From assembly GCA_905250025.1 (NCBI GenBank), contig CAJNOJ010000071.1:186001-250000 (forward strand): DNA of 64,000 nucleotides, written 5' to 3'. Both the position numbers and the translations under genes were made by a program. The notes under the pieces were generated by a model that saw only the letters and a program-made list of their open reading frames with translations, had not been told where the DNA came from and made no database searches. This stretch comes from Adineta ricciae. Lineage: Eukaryota > Rotifera > Eurotatoria > Adinetida > Adinetidae. Positions 1 through 13,532 of this stretch are shown here, in pieces. How positions within the stretch are numbered: position 1 is the first letter of the stretch; each line of letters starts with the position of its first letter.

Positions 1-111
1 TTTGTTCGCGATGGTCGAACAAGAAAACTGCCGGGAATGTTCTTTTCTTGGAGAAGTTTTTCAGCTTCTAAGCCTGAAATGTCACGATGGAAGAAACTTC
101 GAAAAAGAAAA
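1..111 (+). CDS. Possible 3' end of a truncated coding region
   Basis: Frame 1 is open from the first base to a TAA at 109-111 and would encode a basic C-terminal tail of 36 residues ending in KKLRKRK. An AATAAA-like signal follows near 240. The upstream part lies outside the window and I recognise no domain, so this could be a chance open frame. Confidence 0.25.
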
Positions 112-664
112 TAAGAAATCAATATAATGGAATCGAATATGACTAGATTTACCCGCGAGCTAACCGAGTAGACATATTATTTCAAAAAAATTTCACGCTG
201 CATCGAATGAAAGTTTGTCATGCTTTGCTTTGAGCGAAAAAAATAAAGAACGAACAAGAGCTTGATGATCATGAAATATATCGAGCACGTAAGTATTCAA
301 TTAGACTCATCAACGTATATCCAATCAATGCATTTTTCCCTTGAAAAACTTGACATATTGAAATCCATTGGAAAAATTGATCGAGAAGAATTTCCCGAAT
401 TGTTTTTATTTTCTGATCGTTCGATCTCTCGTCGGCAATCAATATCAACTGTACAATAACACCATCTGTCGAGAGCATACCTTCTTCCTTGTTGAAAATA
501 TGATCGGCGGTCAATTGCTATTTGAATAGATTTGTTTCGTTTCAATTCATTTTGCATTTATAATACACTTGACAAGATTAGTATGTTTGACTAGATACTT
601 AAATAGTCAGGTCGATGATAAGCGGACCTATTCATTTTACATATCAGATGACTCTTTTGAGAAT
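112..664. other. Intergenic, no supported gene
   Basis: Three overlapping short open frames on both strands show no recognisable domain and no convincing splice sites. They look like chance frames in AT-rich DNA. The right end is probably the promoter of the small gene starting at 769. Confidence 0.5.
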
Positions 665-670
665 TATAAA
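665..670 (+). promoter_or_regulatory. TATA box candidate for the small gene at 769
   Basis: A TATAAA hexamer sits about 100 bases upstream of the ATG at 769 on the same strand. Position and sequence suit a core promoter, but AT-rich DNA makes chance matches common. Confidence 0.4.
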
Positions 671-768
671 GGAGAGAAGAAATCGAAGAAGTTGTCTGTC
701 TGATTTACTATACAGCGTCAGTTGTTTTGTCTACTAAAAACTTTCTTTTCTCGACAGTGCGAACGAAA

Positions 769-1031
769 ATGGGGAATACATGTAGATCGGCGAAAACTGA
801 TTCAACAATTCGAACGATTGCTGAACCACCAGTCGCTGTTGTTTTGGAAGAGAAACCGGCATCGAGCACAACGACAGTGACAACGACGAAAATCTATCAA
901 ACAGACGATGGCTCGACAATTCGTGAAGAGAAAACCGAACAGGTTTGTTGCACTTTTATAAAAAAGAAAAAGAAATAAAAAACAGAACATTTCCTTTTCT
1001 CTTCCAGGAAATTATACGCATCGAAAACTAA
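769..1031 (+). CDS. Small MGNTC protein, putative N-myristoylated
   Basis: Two exons (769-942 and 1008-1031) encode a 65-residue protein. The intron has a GTTTGT donor and a TTTTCTCTTCCAG acceptor. The N-terminus MGNTCRSAK fits an N-myristoylation site (Gly2) with a palmitoylatable Cys5, so the protein is probably held on the inner face of a membrane. The middle is rich in Thr, Pro and Glu with no domain I recognise, and the C-terminus reads EIIRIEN. An AATAAA signal lies about 65 bases after the stop. The Kv gene ends just beyond, in convergent orientation. The start was chosen because the frame upstream of 769 has no better ATG and Gly follows the Met. Function is unknown. Confidence 0.55.
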
Positions 1032-1108
1032 TGTTCAATTCCCTAGTTCATTTACTTGTATCTGTATTTGATATAATTTACTTAATATTGATGAAAAATA
1101 AATCTTCT

Positions 1109-2748
1109 TTAAGCCATCATATTTGTTTTACTTCCAAACATGGATGTTTTGGTTGACGGACCGAGTAGTTTCAAGTTTTGTCCATTGTCAACTGCTGATA
1201 TAGGCGTACGTTTTTTCACGGTTGGCTCAGCAGGGCCGATCTTTCTTCGAGTTTTCGGTAGTTTGGATCGTGCACGAAGATGAGCATAGAAGTTTGCAAA
1301 TGTTTCAACAATAATCGGCATCGGTAAATCGATGATCAGTACACCGGCAACTAAACAAATCGATTCCATTGAATATCAATCAACGAAACATCAAGTTATT
1401 TCTCAAACCTGTTGAAACAGCACCAATTAACATTCCTAGCATTGTTTTCGGATATAAATCTCCATAACCAATTGTTGACATTGTGATCATGTTGAACCAC
1501 AGCGCATCAGGAATGGATTTAAACATATTCTCATTCGGATGTCGTGTTGTCATTCGTTCAGCGTAGTAAATTAACGAAGCGAAAACAGCCACAGCGATCA
1601 AAACGAAGAATATTAGTAGCCATAAAACTGATGATGAGTATTGCATCGATGTGATAATCACTTTCAAGCCAGGATGATGATTGAAGAGTTTGAATAAACG
1701 CATGATGCGAATAGTCGACAACAGATCGAGTGCTTCGTTATCGTTCACGTTTAGTTTTGTTAGCGCCCATGTGAAGAAAAACCAGAATGTGGCGAGGAAA
1801 TCGATGATGTTCAAAAATGATTTACAGAATTCTTTTTTATTAGGACTGACAAGGAATCGAACGACAATTTCGAATATAAACCAAGTGTTACCTAGAATAG
1901 AAAAAATAGAGTTCAGATTTGGAGTAGATGGACCGTGATTTCGACATACAAATCCATTCGACAACGTCAAATGATGGATGTACTTGTTGTCGGTTTAATG
2001 TTGGCGTTCGTTCAGTTGCAGTTTTGTTTATAAAAACATCGACAAAATCAATTTCGGTTATGCGAAACATTGACAAAGTTTGTAGAACAAATGAAAGAAT
2101 CGATACAAGAATAAAAAAGATTGAAATCACAGTAACAACTTTAGCAATGGTTGATGATCTCGGCTCTTCGAATATTTGCCAAACAATCATCATCATTTTT
2201 TTATATTTCGGCAAACGACCTTGCACGTATTGATAATTATCGTCCCAACCGAACTTTTTGATTACTTCTTGACGAGAGGAACGTACGGTATCTAATTCTA
2301 AACTATCTAATATCGATAGTGTTTCTGCAGTTGAACGATGTTTGGTGTATGTCATCCTAGAAATGAGATGATTGCAAAAAAAATCTCGTTTTCCCCTTCC
2401 GCAATGTCTTGAAAAGCATTTGACTTACCAGCAACAAGGCTCGACATCTTCACGTTGTAAACCCCAGTAGGACAATTCATCTTCAAACAAAGGTCCACAT
2501 ACATTTGTCGGATAATGCAATTTTCCAGTACGATAGTAATTGAGGATTTGCGAGAAAACGCCTGGGTGACGATCGAAAAAGTATTCATTTAAGATTGGAT
2601 CGTAGGAGGATAATTGTTCGGTTAACTTGGATAAACGTGTTGCTGGTAGTTTTCTCAACGTCGATTTGAGTGTTTCAAAACGTGTTCCACCGACGTTAAG
2701 AATAATACGAGCGTCAAGATCATTACTACCAAGCAAATTGACTGCCAT
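1109..2748 (-). CDS. KCNC: Shaw/Kv3-like voltage-gated potassium channel
   Basis: Four exons (2748-2429, 2356-1950, 1891-1409, 1350-1109) join in phase to 483 residues. The N-terminal T1 tetramerisation domain starts at [20 protein letters not shown] and ends with the Shaw-type [12 protein letters not shown] and VEPCCW. Six membrane segments follow. The pore has the canonical [11 protein letters not shown] filter, and S6 has LPMP where Kv channels usually have LPVP, with an Asp two residues before it. S4 is weak: it reads [15 protein letters not shown], so only Arg, Arg and Lys remain of the usual five or six regularly spaced charges. A potassium-selective tetrameric plasma membrane channel is certain by family; how strongly it is gated by voltage is open. 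The C-terminal tail is short. Confidence 0.93.
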
Positions 2749-3273
2749 GAGTTCGCCTCGAATTTACTTTAGAAAGAAATCACACTGGAAAGAGAAAATA
2801 ATCAAGTGGAAAAGTCAGTTTCCTTCACTGTGTAGTTTTTCTTTTTGTTTTACATACCATCATTATGATTGATCAAATCAAGAGGAACATCGACGACTAT
2901 TGATGATTATTATGGGAGCGGAAAAAGAGAAATGTGCCCTATTGATCATCAAACGTACGAGTAGCAATAGTCGAGTTGGAGGAAGAACAAAATTAGGTTC
3001 TAGTTCTACTCACTCTGACGCTTTTGTCAAATACAACAAGCAAACGAGACCGAGAGAAACAGGAATTTCCTCCTTTTTTTCTCTTCCTCTCGGAAAAGCC
3101 AAGAGATGTATTTCTTTCTGTTAAGAACACACATAGACACTCTTACAGAACGCGCATAGACAAAAAAAATAAGAAATAAGCAAAGCTATGCGCGTTTCTC
3201 TTCTCCACACACCCTCTCCCGTCTTTCCCAAGCACACACACACACACACAGATAACATGCAGAGTCGTTTTTC
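2749..3273. other. Intergenic: probable Kv promoter side and a CA repeat
   Basis: This stretch lies upstream of the Kv start and downstream of the lysine-rich gene, both on the minus strand. Apart from a CA microsatellite at 3233-3250 I see no coding or RNA feature. Confidence 0.5.
3233..3250. repeat. (CA)9 microsatellite
   Basis: Nine uninterrupted CA units lie just before the stop codon of the minus-strand lysine-rich gene, in its 3' flank. Confidence 0.95.
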
Positions 3274-5437
<2,164 letters not shown>

Positions 5438-5819
5438 CGTTCGATTGAATAGTCAAGTATCTAGAAGAAGGCTTAGGTAAAAAGCAAACACAAAACGAAA
5501 ATCATGACAACGAGACAACACAGTCGGATGTAATTTGACAAAAAGAACCGAGTACGAGCTGTTCCTCTTTTTTTTCTCTTCTTCAGACACGAATAGTTCG
5601 ACGAAGCGTATCATTTCGTCATCAATATTGAGTGTCATTTTTCCAAGGTGATATTCATGCTTGTATTTACTCATCAAAGAAAAAAAAATGCAGGAATGGG
5701 GATGTATGTACATTTCGATAGAAAAGAAAAACGACCGACAAGGAAAAAAAGGGTAGTTAATGAGAATCTAAATGATTTTTTTATTAGTCAATATTGTTGT
5801 TGCTGATATTTCATGAAGA
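5438..5819. other. Intergenic between two minus-strand genes
   Basis: It holds the promoter side of the lysine-rich gene and the 3' flank of the ankyrin gene. No coding signal is visible; the minus-strand frame at 5453-5713 has no recognisable domain. Confidence 0.5.
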
Positions 5820-8800
5820 TTAATTAATTATGACAGCTGAGAAGCGCGACGAGTTAGTTTCGGTGGCACACTCTATTAAATAAAATGTTGCTGAATCACA
5901 AGAAGCATCAATGTTCAATCTTACTTTCGTTCGTTTACGAATCGCTTCTAATTCGACATCGTACGCTTTAAGTAATGTCTCAAGATATCGTTCGATTTCA
6001 TCGGCGCGACGATTTTGAGGATTGAAGGCATTTTCAATTAACATTTGATACAGTGGTCGACTAATGACAATCTAAACGAAAAGATTCGAATAGTTTGTCT
6101 TTGATTTTTTTAAAAATTTTCATACATATTGGTTGTTTAAACGTGCTTGTTTCAATTTATGCAATTCTTCTGCGATTAGTTTTCGCCGGTCGTACAATCT
6201 ATTCGATGTTGCAATGGAATTTGACGCGTGAATGATAACTTTATTCGACAAGTCCAATCTATCAGATAGGAAAATTCGATTTATGAAACATTTCAAAATG
6301 AACTCAGCCGACTTCGCTTCGTTGCTTTGATTCATTGATGAGACGGTTGTTTTTGACTTGGCAAAAACACGACGTCGTTCTTCGGCATTGTTATCATCAA
6401 GTAATACGCTGCTCTTTCTGAGCGATTGTATATTCAGCGAATGAGTTTTGAATCGGTCGTCTAATTGCTTGTTATCTAAACAGAGTTTCGCTTGCTTAAG
6501 CAACGTATTCTTCGATTTGGGTAATTTCGTCGGCAGTATTTTCGTCTTCATGATCTCTTCAGATGATCCATCAGTTGTCTTCGAAGGTGAACTTTCTTGA
6601 TTTGGAACTGAAAGTTTCTTTTGCAGTTCATATTGCCGGTAACATTTTTGTATACGACGAGCGTAGATACTGGCGAGTAAATTGCCACGTTGTCCTGCAT
6701 ATTTACTGACTAAATAGTCCGCGCATGCTTGATGACCACGTACCCGAGCGAGATCATATGGAGTTAGATAATTTCCCTAGATAATTCGAGAGAAAATATT
6801 TGATTTGTGATGCGATGGGTTCGGCTAGTTTTCTCATATTTCTTATTTCCTTAATTTGATGAGCACATCTTCGCTCATATGATTCTTTACTTTGTCTATG
6901 TTGAGTGCATATCTATTCACTGAAACGAGAAGAACCTTTTTACATTAACTGCCTTGTCTACTTCAATTTCTCAACTAGAAAAAATCCATTTTGGAAATAT
7001 CAAGGAAATGCTATCTCAAATCTGTCAGATTAGATCTCATCATGTTGTCTCTTCGATAATTATATTTTCTTACCAGCAACCTGCACTATTTTCCTCCTAG
7101 AATTACACTAATATTATATATAACTTTTGAAACTGATAAGCATCTTTTCCTTTCAGCATATCAAGGTTACAATGTTCCTTGATAGGCGACTTACCGCGTT
7201 TGTTCTTATGAACGTATTACTATTTGCACCGCATTGAATCAAAACTTCGCAGGTGTCGATGTCGCCAAGACTAGCTGCCAGGTGAAGTGGCGTTCGACGT
7301 TCATCGTTTTGAACAGCGATTTTATATGGATACAGTTTGAAGATATATCGAATAATCTCTAAACGAAATTATAGTACAACTGAGATTTGTTCGTTTTTCG
7401 GTTTGATTTTACCATAAATTTTTGTTGATTCATCAGTTGCTTTGCGAGCTTTGTTCGTTACAAGTAAATTGATAGCTTCATGTATTGGATAATCACCACG
7501 TTTATTCTTTATCCATATATTTGCATGAGCTTCGAGTAAGTGTTTCAAACAAACAAGATTTCCTTTTGATACTGCACAATGGCTAGGTCTAAATAACCGT
7601 CAACTTCGAAATTGATCTCTATAAACGCTCATACATACGTTCGTCCACGGTTATCCTGATGATCACAATTAGCTTTCAAATCAAGTAGTAATTTACAGGC
7701 TTTCGGATGATCCAATGTGATTGCATAGAACAATGCAGTACAACCATTGACATCTTCTCCTGAATACAAAATATTATTCAAATATCGTTTGATTCATATA
7801 TCAAACCTTCTATGGGACAACCGCATTGTTCGACTAACATTCGAATACACGATGTATGACCACGCGTCGCTGCACAATGCAATGCTAGAAGGAAATGAAC
7901 ATTCAACAGGATGGAAACTGGATGAAATAGTTCATACCAGTTAGAGAATCTTTATCGACATGCAATTGGTTGGCACCGTATTTATAAAGCAGACGTAAAG
8001 CATCGCAAGCGTCTGAAAAACGTAGCCGAGAAATAAAAGAAAAATAGCGTGGAACATCTATTATTAATTCGAACAGCGTCTAAACTTCCGATGAAGATTA
8101 TTTTGGAAGCCTGGATACTAAAAATAGCTTTCTTTCGCGTAAAGAAAGTTTAATTATCATGCATTGATAAGTATCTCAATTTGTCAAAGAATAAAAGTCA
8201 ACGATTTCGATCTGTTACACTGCCTCACCTGCACTAGCAGCCCACATCAACGGAGTGCGATTCTGTCCATCTGTACAATCGATATCCACCTTCCGATCAA
8301 TAAATATTTGTAAAATTTCCAGAGCTAATGAAAATAAAACGTGAAAATCTTCGTGAACATGTTACTTTTACCCTTTGCTGAATCAATCTTTAAATCGTCA
8401 TGAACCGATTTACCGCATAGTTGAGATGCATAGTGAATAGGAAAAGCTCGATGAATATCCGCAGTATGAATCGGTGCTTTGTATTCCAGAAGAATGTCAA
8501 ACAAATGAAGATGTCCACAAACTGGTCAAATTTATCAAATTCGAATAACGAGCAAAAAATTGTTTTACCTGTAACCCAATGGATTAATGAATGAGATTCA
8601 TTATCAACAAGTTTCACATTTGCACCTCGTTCACATAAAAATTCCACCATGCTTTCATTTCCGTTCATGCACGCTAAATGAAGTGCGGAACAGCCTTCAT
8701 GATCTTGCAAATCGAGTATTCGACTTTTGACTTCATCATTTTCCAGTAAAAGACGAGCACAACTCGTATCTTTGTTTTCGCTACAATAGTGTAACGCCGA

Positions 8801-8952
8801 TCGTCCTTGTCCATCCACTTGAAGTATATCGCACTAAACGATTGACTTTGAAAATGAAACACATCTTGAAGTTGTCTTACGTTTTCGGCAATGAGAACTT
8901 TCACTCGGTCGGGTTTGTTTTTTTCACAAGCATCGAACAATGGTTCAGGCAT
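5820..8952 (-). CDS. Ankyrin-repeat and IQ-motif protein, inversin-like
   Basis: About a dozen short exons read from MPEPLFDACEKNKPDRVKVL at 8952. They encode roughly ten ankyrin repeats; clear cores include GRSALHYCSENKD, GCSALHLACMNGNESMVEFL, ALHCAATRGHTSCIRML, NGCTALFYAITLDHPKACKL, PSHCAVSKGNLVCLKHLLEA and RRTPLHLAASLGDIDTCEVL. After the last repeat (LTPYDLARVRGHQACADYL) comes an IQ-like helix, ARRIQKCYRQYELQKKL, a probable calmodulin-binding site. A basic, partly coiled-coil tail ends near the stop at 5820. The ankyrin-then-IQ order recalls inversin, a ciliary protein, but that identity is inference. One intron (6778-7194) is larger than the rest and appears empty. No signal peptide or membrane segment is seen. 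Confidence 0.82.
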
Positions 8953-9954
8953 TTCTGAATATGATGATGTTCAACGGATAGAGTTAAGCGAGAAGCACAT
9001 ATACACGCAATTTTCTACTCACTTTCTTTTTACGGATATGAACGTAGAATATGAAAGATGAGGAGAGGAGAGGAGAACAGAACTTAGGTGTCATTTGGTT
9101 GCTACCATGTCAACAGAGAAAAAGGTGAAGAAAGAAAATAGATAGAAGATGAAGAAAAAGCAAGACGATTTTGAAGGCAACAGAAAAAAATGAAAGCTTA
9201 TTAGACGGTTCATGATTATGTCGACACTTCTAGTCAAGTTAAAAATATTGATGCACTTCATTACATATTACAGATGATAGTGTATAGAAAAAGTTCTTCA
9301 TTGGAAACTCGAATCTTCTTCAAGTGGTATTTGATATGAAATAACTGTTAATAGTCTAAAATAGCACATAACTGCTGTTTTATACGAGGCGTACTTTTGA
9401 TTCTTACGCTATCTAATTTAATTCTGCTTTGATGTCAATCAAATTTAATTCAAGAGCATTTTGATATTCTTGCAATGTGAGATAATAATATGCATATATC
9501 AATCAAGCTGAAATCGTTAGGAAATTCTTCAAAGACTTTTCCATGATTAATAAACAGGAAGAGCCGGATCAGTGACTCGCAGTTATCATGATTCGATGAT
9601 GTAGAAAATAGTTCATTTTTGCACTTTGTATGTTACTTTCAAATAGAAAATATTCAAGTACTGTTTTTCATATGAATGAAATATAAATCTAGCTGATGAG
9701 TATCAATAAATCATTGAAACAAAGAATAGATTGAAATTCTCAACTGAGCAATAACTTATCGGTGGTCGATGTTTTGTTGATTGATTGTTTAAGTCACACC
9801 GACATGTAACTTGTTGCCATTCAGATCAAAAACAGATGAAGAGCACTATTTCAATTATTATGTCACATTTATTCAAGAATTTGAAAAACATTACAAAACA
9901 TTCTATGTCGAGTATAGAAAAACAACATCGACGAGACTAGAAAAGCTTTCTTCA
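8953..9954. other. Intergenic, about 1 kb
   Basis: It holds the 5' flank of the ankyrin gene and the 3' flank of the RRM gene, both minus strand. A purine-rich tract lies near 9050-9200. I see no coding region, RNA gene or mobile element. Confidence 0.5.
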
Positions 9955-10728
9955 CTATTGATAACTCCGTTTAGAATGATTACGTCGAGGTTCTACATCG
10001 AACAAGTCATCTCTTAATTTACGTATTTTGTGTTTGAGATGTTTGACTTCCTCATGAGAATCGATTTTCAATCCTAGAAGAAAATTTCCATGTGATTCGA
10101 TTCGTCAAATATGAAGATCAATCTTACGTTTGATTTTTCTTTTTAAACTTTCATTTTCTTTCAACAATTCGCCAATATACAATTCATCCTGATCAATCTG
10201 CTTTTCATTACATTTCGCACGTTTGATTTCAAGTTGAATTCCATCGATATCAAACAGATGGGTTTGAAGAAGTATTTGATCAACTATATCATAATCGTTG
10301 AAATGAATGTACGCTTGACAAGAATTCGATACAAATCGAATGTCTATGATATGTTTTTCATATTGATGAAAACAATCGCGAATGGTTCTACTGTTCCATT
10401 CTATTGCTAGACTAAGACTGATGGGTTTGATGAATACAATAGGAGAATCCATGTATGCTCGATCGATGCAGCCGTAGCGGATGCGACGAATGAAGATTTC
10501 TTGTTTGTTGATCGTACATCGGCGATGTTTTGCGAGAACACGATCGATCGATTCGATATCCGAAAATAAAATGATTGCAGATTTACGAGATAATGTTTCG
10601 ATGTACTGAATGGTTCCGAAAGGATTAAAAAATGTTTGTAAATCTTCCGAATTGATACGACCGTCGAGATTGGTGAGGAAGACTTTAAAACGATCATCAC
10701 CAATGTTGGAAGTTACGAGCGATTTCAT
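9955..10728 (-). CDS. Small protein with two divergent RRM domains
   Basis: Two exons (10728-10128 and 10073-9955) give 239 residues. RRM 1 spans about residues 12-85: FKVFLTNLDGRINSEDLQTF, then the RNP1-like RKSAIILF. RRM 2 spans about 95-172: IVFIKPISLSLAIEW, RTIRDCFHQYE, then QAYIHFNDYDIVDQI. The aromatic residues of canonical RNP1 are partly lost, so RNA contact may be weak or specialised. A Lys/Glu-rich helix follows (LLKENESLKRKIKRLKID), probably a coiled coil for partner binding. An RNA-binding or splicing-type role follows from the family; the exact orthologue is not recognised. The gene is divergent from the F-box-like gene at 11066. Confidence 0.75.
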
Positions 10729-11065
10729 GTTGGATATATTCGATTACTAAAAAAATGAAGAGTTCGAACAGTGTTTCGTATCGTACCTCTAACCGCCAGA
10801 AATCAGCATAGAGGTCTCGAAGCGAACTGCGTAGAAAAACTTTGACATAATCTCCTCAAGTATTTTGTAGTTTTTTTTACAATTTGGTTAGTTTTGTTGT
10901 CGAAATATGCGTTGCAAAAGTTCTGTTTTTTATAGATGACGCTTTTCATCCACATCTTTTGAACGAAAGAGTAAGTTCATTGTTATCTACACCAATAGAG
11001 ACTTCTTATTGAGATCCATTCAGTGATCAACTATGTATTTTTCTTTCCGTTCTTCTTTTTCGAAC
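10729..11065. other. Divergent intergenic region
   Basis: About 340 bases separate the starts of the minus-strand RRM gene and the plus-strand F-box-like gene and probably hold both promoters. No specific element stands out. Confidence 0.45.
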
Positions 11066-12300
11066 ATGCCCGCTGAGCAAGCTGAACTAGTTCAAAGCTA
11101 CATAAATACTCGAGAGTATTTAACAATTAAGATCTACGATTGTTATTTATTAATTCATCGAAATATTATTCAAAATTCTCACAATCGTGAATTAGGTTTA
11201 GGTAAATCGTTTCGACAACTCTTCATGTATTTCCTTTGTTTGTTCAGAATTACCACCTGCAATTGTCAAACGAATCTTCGGTTCGAATCCGTTGTCAGTT
11301 ATTGATGTTACAACAACGCGTCATGTTGATCCATCACTGTACGATATAATCATATTTGCGAATAAATCAGCTGTTTATACACGAACGAAACTAACAGTGG
11401 AAAAGACGCGCGGATTTAAGAAACTACCGTATTATGTTCATGAAGATTTAGAATTATTGAAGTGTTGTGGCATGTCACGAGAAGAAATCGAGTTTTTCCG
11501 ACAGAAATTAGATGTTTATGGCTTGAAAAACAAGATTGTTTCGAATAAGACCGATGCAATCGTGCAGAAAATTATTGATTATAGTGACATGTCGACGAGA
11601 TTGAAGTGAGGAATACGACGTGGATGCGATTTAGTATGAAAAGTTTCGGTTTTTAGTTGTCGATTAGTATCAAAGAAATGGAAAGCGTTGGTCGACCAGT
11701 CATCAGCGGTAAAATATTATATTAGTCAAACGAAAGTCATACACTCTGTTTTGCTCTAGTGGAATCATGTTCGTTTGACAAAATCATCTCGATATATCGA
11801 CCGAGCGTTGAGTTACTTTCAAAAGATTGATATTCATGAATTGGTAAGAAAATCGATGATATAATAATTGAAATCATATTTGTTAAAAACCCGTAGGATC
11901 TTTCTCAATCGTCAAATCAATCTCTAAACTGTGATATCAATAGCAAATTCTCGTTATATTCTCTCCGAACACTTTGTATATCTACTGATCATTCACATGA
12001 ATTATTAACGTTATTATTTAGTATGGCTCCTTTTGTACAGTATATTAAACTTTTGCAAACAGTTCGTTCTTCGTTAACGATCCCGACAGATCGGTTCGAC
12101 GAACAAATTCATGCTATGATATGTTTATGTCAAACTCATTTGAAATGTTTACAGAAATTACATATTCAACTTCGATCTGCATCAGATCAAGTATGAACCA
12201 TTAAAGAGAAAGAAATCTTTTCACGTTTTTTTATCCATAGATATTCCTTCAATCATCAATCGTTAGCTCATTACCAATTACGTATGAAGTCATTACTTAG
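11066..12300 (+). CDS. F-box-like protein
   Basis: Six exons (11066-11201, 11248-11605, 11657-11708, 11760-11843, 11897-12190, 12241-12300) join in phase to 327 residues. The centre reads IVQKIIDYSDMSTRLNCRLV then SKKWKALVDQSSAWNHVRL, matching the second half of an F-box (helix, then LVSKKW, then W-x-x-V-x-L). F-box proteins link a substrate to the SCF ubiquitin ligase through Skp1. The N-terminus (MPAEQAELVQSYINTREYLT) and the helical C-terminus are not recognised; there are no clear LRR or WD repeats. Stopping at the TGA after 12190 instead of splicing to the last exon would remove 20 residues. An in-frame ATG at 11033 is an alternative start. Confidence 0.6.
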
Positions 12301-12794
12301 TGTATTCAAAATAATATTCCAGTGAAATTGTTTTCGAGTTATTTACAATAAAATTTGATGAATTTACATATCGTTTTTCTCTTCTGTGTTATTTTTGCAT
12401 AAGACATGTGCGAAGAAAGTTACTAGACCGTGAGCAACCAAAATTGTATGTATGATAATAGGGATCTATCATTCGTCAAATGTTGATATCAAGGTATGTA
12501 ATAGATGACGCGACAGATATAATAAAGGTCGCAGAGACAATTACGAAGCAAAGTACCTCAGTAGAAATTCATTACTTCTGTATAGTTTTACTTATATTCT
12601 AAATGTCAATGATAGGCGATATTGATTCCATTGATATGTGTCCACGTGCTTCATATTTTGTCTTAACCTTTTTCGAACATGTGTTACTTATCATTACTCA
12701 GTAAATATTTGAAAGGAAAATACATGATTACGTGCGGTGTTAGACATAGAATTCTGGCTTTATTCGCGATACTTTTACAACAATACAGAAACTT
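12301..12794. other. Intergenic
   Basis: Between convergent genes (F-box-like plus, M15 peptidase minus). It holds AT-rich 3' flanks and no coding or RNA feature that I can support. Confidence 0.5.
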
Positions 12795-13532
12795 CTATTT
12801 AGCCCAAGCAGGTGTTGCTCGACTTAAATAAGCGTCTGGATCAGCACCATCACCTTTAAGTCCATTTCGACCACGTTTAAAACTAGCCACTTGATTTTTA
12901 GCACCTGATGATGCTTCTCGGTCTCCAATAGCAATAGCATGAATATGCTTATTATTTTGAAAACTATCTGCAACACGTCCGCGTGACCAAGCAGCAAAAC
13001 CAGCTTTACGCAAAGCAACAACCATAGTGTCGACTTTCTTCTTATCGTTATTAACAACAGATGTGCGAATGTCAATAGCACCACCGCCATCATGCGTGCC
13101 AGCACTTGCAGCAACGCTCGATGAGTACGAACCTTGACTTAACGAAAATTGAAAGCCACTCATTCCCATTTGTTCCATGTAAACTTCAGCGCGTAAGATC
13201 ATATCGATGGTACGTTGATTCAATTTCACTCCTCGCCATGTTTTACGAGTATAATCAGCTTTAGGTGCAGTGTATTCGTACGAATCGGATTTTGATGTAG
13301 CACAATTGATGTATTCGGAAGATGCCCATTGATCTGTGCCAACACGACAAAAACCATTCTTTTTCTCTAAACAGTTCACTGTTGTGCCTTGATAGAGACT
13401 TTTCACAATTGTTCCCGACGCTGAAGGTGTTTTACGTACGTTCAACGTTGGATTTGCTTTCACTATACAACTGTGAATAGGTATGTATAGAACGGTAAAT
13501 GAAAACGCTAGTATGGCGATCAATGAGTGCAT
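12795..13532 (-). CDS. Secreted SH3b and M15-type peptidase, bacterial type
   Basis: A single exon encodes 245 residues from MHSLIAILAFSFTVLYIPIH, a clear signal peptide. An ATG at 13583 would add 17 residues that make a worse signal peptide. After the signal comes an SH3b-like module (NPTLNVRKTPSASGTIVKSL ... CLEKKNGFCRVG ... WASSEYI), a fold bacteria use to bind cell wall. The second domain has the zinc-binding pattern THDGGGAIDI and the downstream HIHAIAIGD, as in M15 D,D-carboxypeptidases and endolysin-like enzymes. The segment GVKLNQRTIDM, the IAIGDRE stretch and FKRGRNGLKGDGADPDAYL closely recall actinobacterial secreted proteins. The likely role is cutting peptidoglycan outside the cell, in feeding or defence. 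No introns, unlike every neighbour, fits horizontal transfer. Origin and role are inference; the domain call is firm. Confidence 0.88.
   Translation of the reverse strand: MHSLIAILAFSFTVLYIPIHSCIVKANPTLNVRKTPSASGTIVKSLYQGTTVNCLEKKNGFCRVGTDQWASSEYINCATSKSDSYEYTAPKADYTRKTWRGVKLNQRTIDMILRAEVYMEQMGMSGFQFSLSQGSYSSSVAASAGTHDGGGAIDIRTSVVNNDKKKVDTMVVALRKAGFAAWSRGRVADSFQNNKHIHAIAIGDREASSGAKNQVASFKRGRNGLKGDGADPDAYLSRATPAWAK

Noticed and set aside
7747-7944. Plus-strand open frame inside the ankyrin gene
   Set aside because: It is the antisense shadow of exons that encode clear ankyrin repeats.
9740-9760. A near-identical 17-base word (TCAACTGAGCAATAACT) also present at about 19747
   Set aside because: Only two copies, no longer homology around them and no terminal repeats; one such match is plausible by chance in 64 kb of AT-rich DNA.
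9811-10017. Plus-strand open frame of 68 codons
   Set aside because: It overlaps the last exon of the minus-strand RRM gene, which has correct splice phase and domain support.
11270-11292. GGTTCGAATCC, resembling the T-arm of a tRNA
   Set aside because: It lies within an exon of the F-box-like gene, and no acceptor, D or anticodon arms can be folded around it.
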